33,225 nt of DNA from Candidatus Aquidulcis sp. (lineage in GTDB: Bacteria; Chloroflexota; Limnocylindria; Limnocylindrales; Limnocylindraceae): assembly GCA_003670455.1 (NCBI GenBank), contig QWRK01000005.1:1-33225 (forward strand). The letters are read 5' to 3'. The notes under the pieces are model-generated. The model was given only the letters and a program-made list of their open reading frames with translations, was not told the DNA's origin and made no database searches. The position numbers and the translations under genes were made by a program. Shown in pieces: positions 31,636-33,225 of this stretch (positions are counted from its first letter, which is position 1; each line of letters starts with the position of its first letter).

Positions 31636-32256
31636 ATGTTCATCACCTTCGAAGGACCAGACGGATCAGGGAAGTCCACCCAAATCGCCCTCCTGGCCGA
31701 GCGGCTTCGTGCTGCAGGTCGTGAAGTGCTGACCGTGCGCGAGCCGGGCGGCACACCGGCGGGGGAGCGCATTCGTGCACTCCTTCTCGGTGAGGGTGGC
31801 AGTGTGGAGATCAACCCGCGTGCCGACGCCCTTCTCTTTAACGCCTCGCGCTCACAGCTGGTCCTTGAGGTGATTCGGCCCGCGCTGGCGCGCGGCGCCA
31901 CCGTCATTGCCGATCGCTTCGCCGACTCCACCCTGGCCTACCAGGGCTACGGCAGCGGTCTTCCGCTCGACGAGTTGCGCGCGGCGATTAGCTTTGCCAC
32001 CGCAGGGCTGACCCCAGACCTCACTGTGCTCTTGGACCTTCCCGCAGAGGAGGGGCTCGCACGTAAGTCGGGCGACGGCCGCACGCGCTTTGAAGAGGGG
32101 TTTGATGCCGCCTTCCACACACGTGTCGCCGAGGGCTTCCGCGCGTTGGCCGCTGCGGAGCCTGCACGCTGGCGCACCTTCGATGCCCGCCGCCCGAAGG
32201 GTGAGCTTGCCGATGAAATCGCCTCTGCCGTTGGCCTCGCTACACTCCGTCAATGA
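31636..32256 (+). CDS. tmk: Thymidylate kinase
   Basis: MFITFEGPDGSGKSTQIALLAERLRAAGREVLTVREPGGTPAGERIR, DRFADSTLAYQGYG. Confidence 0.96.
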   Translation: MFITFEGPDGSGKSTQIALLAERLRAAGREVLTVREPGGTPAGERIRALLLGEGGSVEINPRADALLFNASRSQLVLEVIRPALARGATVIADRFADSTLAYQGYGSGLPLDELRAAISFATAGLTPDLTVLLDLPAEEGLARKSGDGRTRFEEGFDAAFHTRVAEGFRALAAAEPARWRTFDARRPKGELADEIASAVGLATLRQ

Positions 32257-33225
32257 GTGGCCCTTTCATCTCCAAGATCGACACCCTGCGACCCGCATTC
32301 GGGTTCGACGACATCTCGCTGGCCCCTGGCACCGACACCATTGATCCCGCCGACGTTGACCTCACGCAAGAGTTTTGCGGCATCCCACTCACCGAACCGA
32401 TCATCGCTTCGGCGATGGACGCCGTTGTCTCACCGACAACGGCAGGGGTACTTCGCGGGCTCGGCTCACTCGCCTTCATCAATCTTGAGGGGCTCTGGTT
32501 CCGCTATGAAGATCCCGCCGCGCAGTACGCCACGATCATTTCGGCAACCGCCGACAAGGTGCAGGCCACCTTTGCTGAGCTGTACGCCGCGCCGATTCGC
32601 CCAGAGTTGATCGCCCGACGCATCGCGGAGATGCGCGCAGCGGGCGCACCCGTAGCAATCGCTGCAACACCGCAAGCGGTCGGAAAGTATGCCGACGCAC
32701 TCATTGGCGCGGATGTTGACCTGCTACTCATTCAAAGCCAGGTCTCCTCAGCGCGGCACATTGCTTCGGGCTACGCGCCACTTGAGCTCTCGGAATTTGT
32801 GAAGCGCGCTGGCATGCCCGTTGCGATCGGCAACACCACAAATGCTGAGGCCGCCTACGCCCTCATGGAGCAGGGTGCCGCCGCCGTCTTCGTTGGCGTG
32901 GGGCCAGGAAATGCCTGCACCACGCGTGAGGTTCTTGGAATCGGCGTGCCTCAGGTGACCGCGGTGAGCGACGTTGCCGCCGCGCGCGACGCCTTCTTCG
33001 CCGCCACCGGTCGCTATGTGCCCATTGTCGCAGATGGTGGCATTCGCAAGGGTGGCGAGATCGCCAAGGCGCTCGCCGTTGGTGCCGACGCTGTGATGAT
33101 CGGTTCACCACTCGCTCGTGGCAGTGAGGCCCCTGGTGGTGGATTCAACTGGGGGATGGCGGCGCCGTCACCAACACTCCCACGCGGCACGCGAATCAAC
33201 GTTGGCACGGTTGGGAGCATGAAAC
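32253..33225 (+). CDS. guaB3: GuaB3-type IMP dehydrogenase family protein (3' end outside window)
   Basis: Open frame from ATG 32253 to the window end, absent from the ORF track because it has no stop. AFGFDDISLAP, LAFINLEGLWFRYEDP, GVGPGNACTTREVLGIGVPQ, VPIVADGGIRKGGEIAKALAVGADAVMIGSPLA; no CBS domain. Confidence 0.85.
   Translation, partial: MSGPFISKIDTLRPAFGFDDISLAPGTDTIDPADVDLTQEFCGIPLTEPIIASAMDAVVSPTTAGVLRGLGSLAFINLEGLWFRYEDPAAQYATIISATADKVQATFAELYAAPIRPELIARRIAEMRAAGAPVAIAATPQAVGKYADALIGADVDLLLIQSQVSSARHIASGYAPLELSEFVKRAGMPVAIGNTTNAEAAYALMEQGAAAVFVGVGPGNACTTREVLGIGVPQVTAVSDVAAARDAFFAATGRYVPIVADGGIRKGGEIAKALAVGADAVMIGSPLARGSEAPGGGFNWGMAAPSPTLPRGTRINVGTVGSMK

Overview
This 33.2 kb window is gene-dense and GC-rich, and looks like part of a compact bacterial chromosome. 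A Chloroflexota-like affiliation is possible but is only inferred from gene content. I see no tRNA, rRNA, CRISPR array or mobile element. In order, the window holds: the pstA 3' end and pstB; a three-gene secretion cassette (TasA/camelysin-like protein, SipW/ER-type signal peptidase with a C-terminal extension, LamG-like secreted protein); a minus-strand pentose-phosphate operon (tkt-rpiB-pgi-gnd-zwf-opcA-pgl) ending in a GT-39/PMT-like glycosyltransferase; an ABC-2 exporter operon with an EamA transporter; pyrG, an FSA-type transaldolase and rho; a LysM/M23 peptidase with obg, nadD and rsfS; galE, cca and an HNH endonuclease on the minus strand; pdxS and pdxT; a Ycf45-like AAA/R3H protein; tmk; and a guaB3-type IMPDH cut by the window edge. 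The least ordinary observations are the signal-peptidase cassette, a recurrent -10-like hexamer exactly 6 nt before several ATGs (candidate leaderless transcripts, including a galE -10 overlapping the cca stop codon), a standalone PGI that resembles the PGI half of Tal-Pgi fusion enzymes, and a PMT-like glycosyltransferase as last gene of the sugar-phosphate operon. I did not find a convincing defence or otherwise wholly novel system. All family calls come from motif recognition by eye, without database searches.
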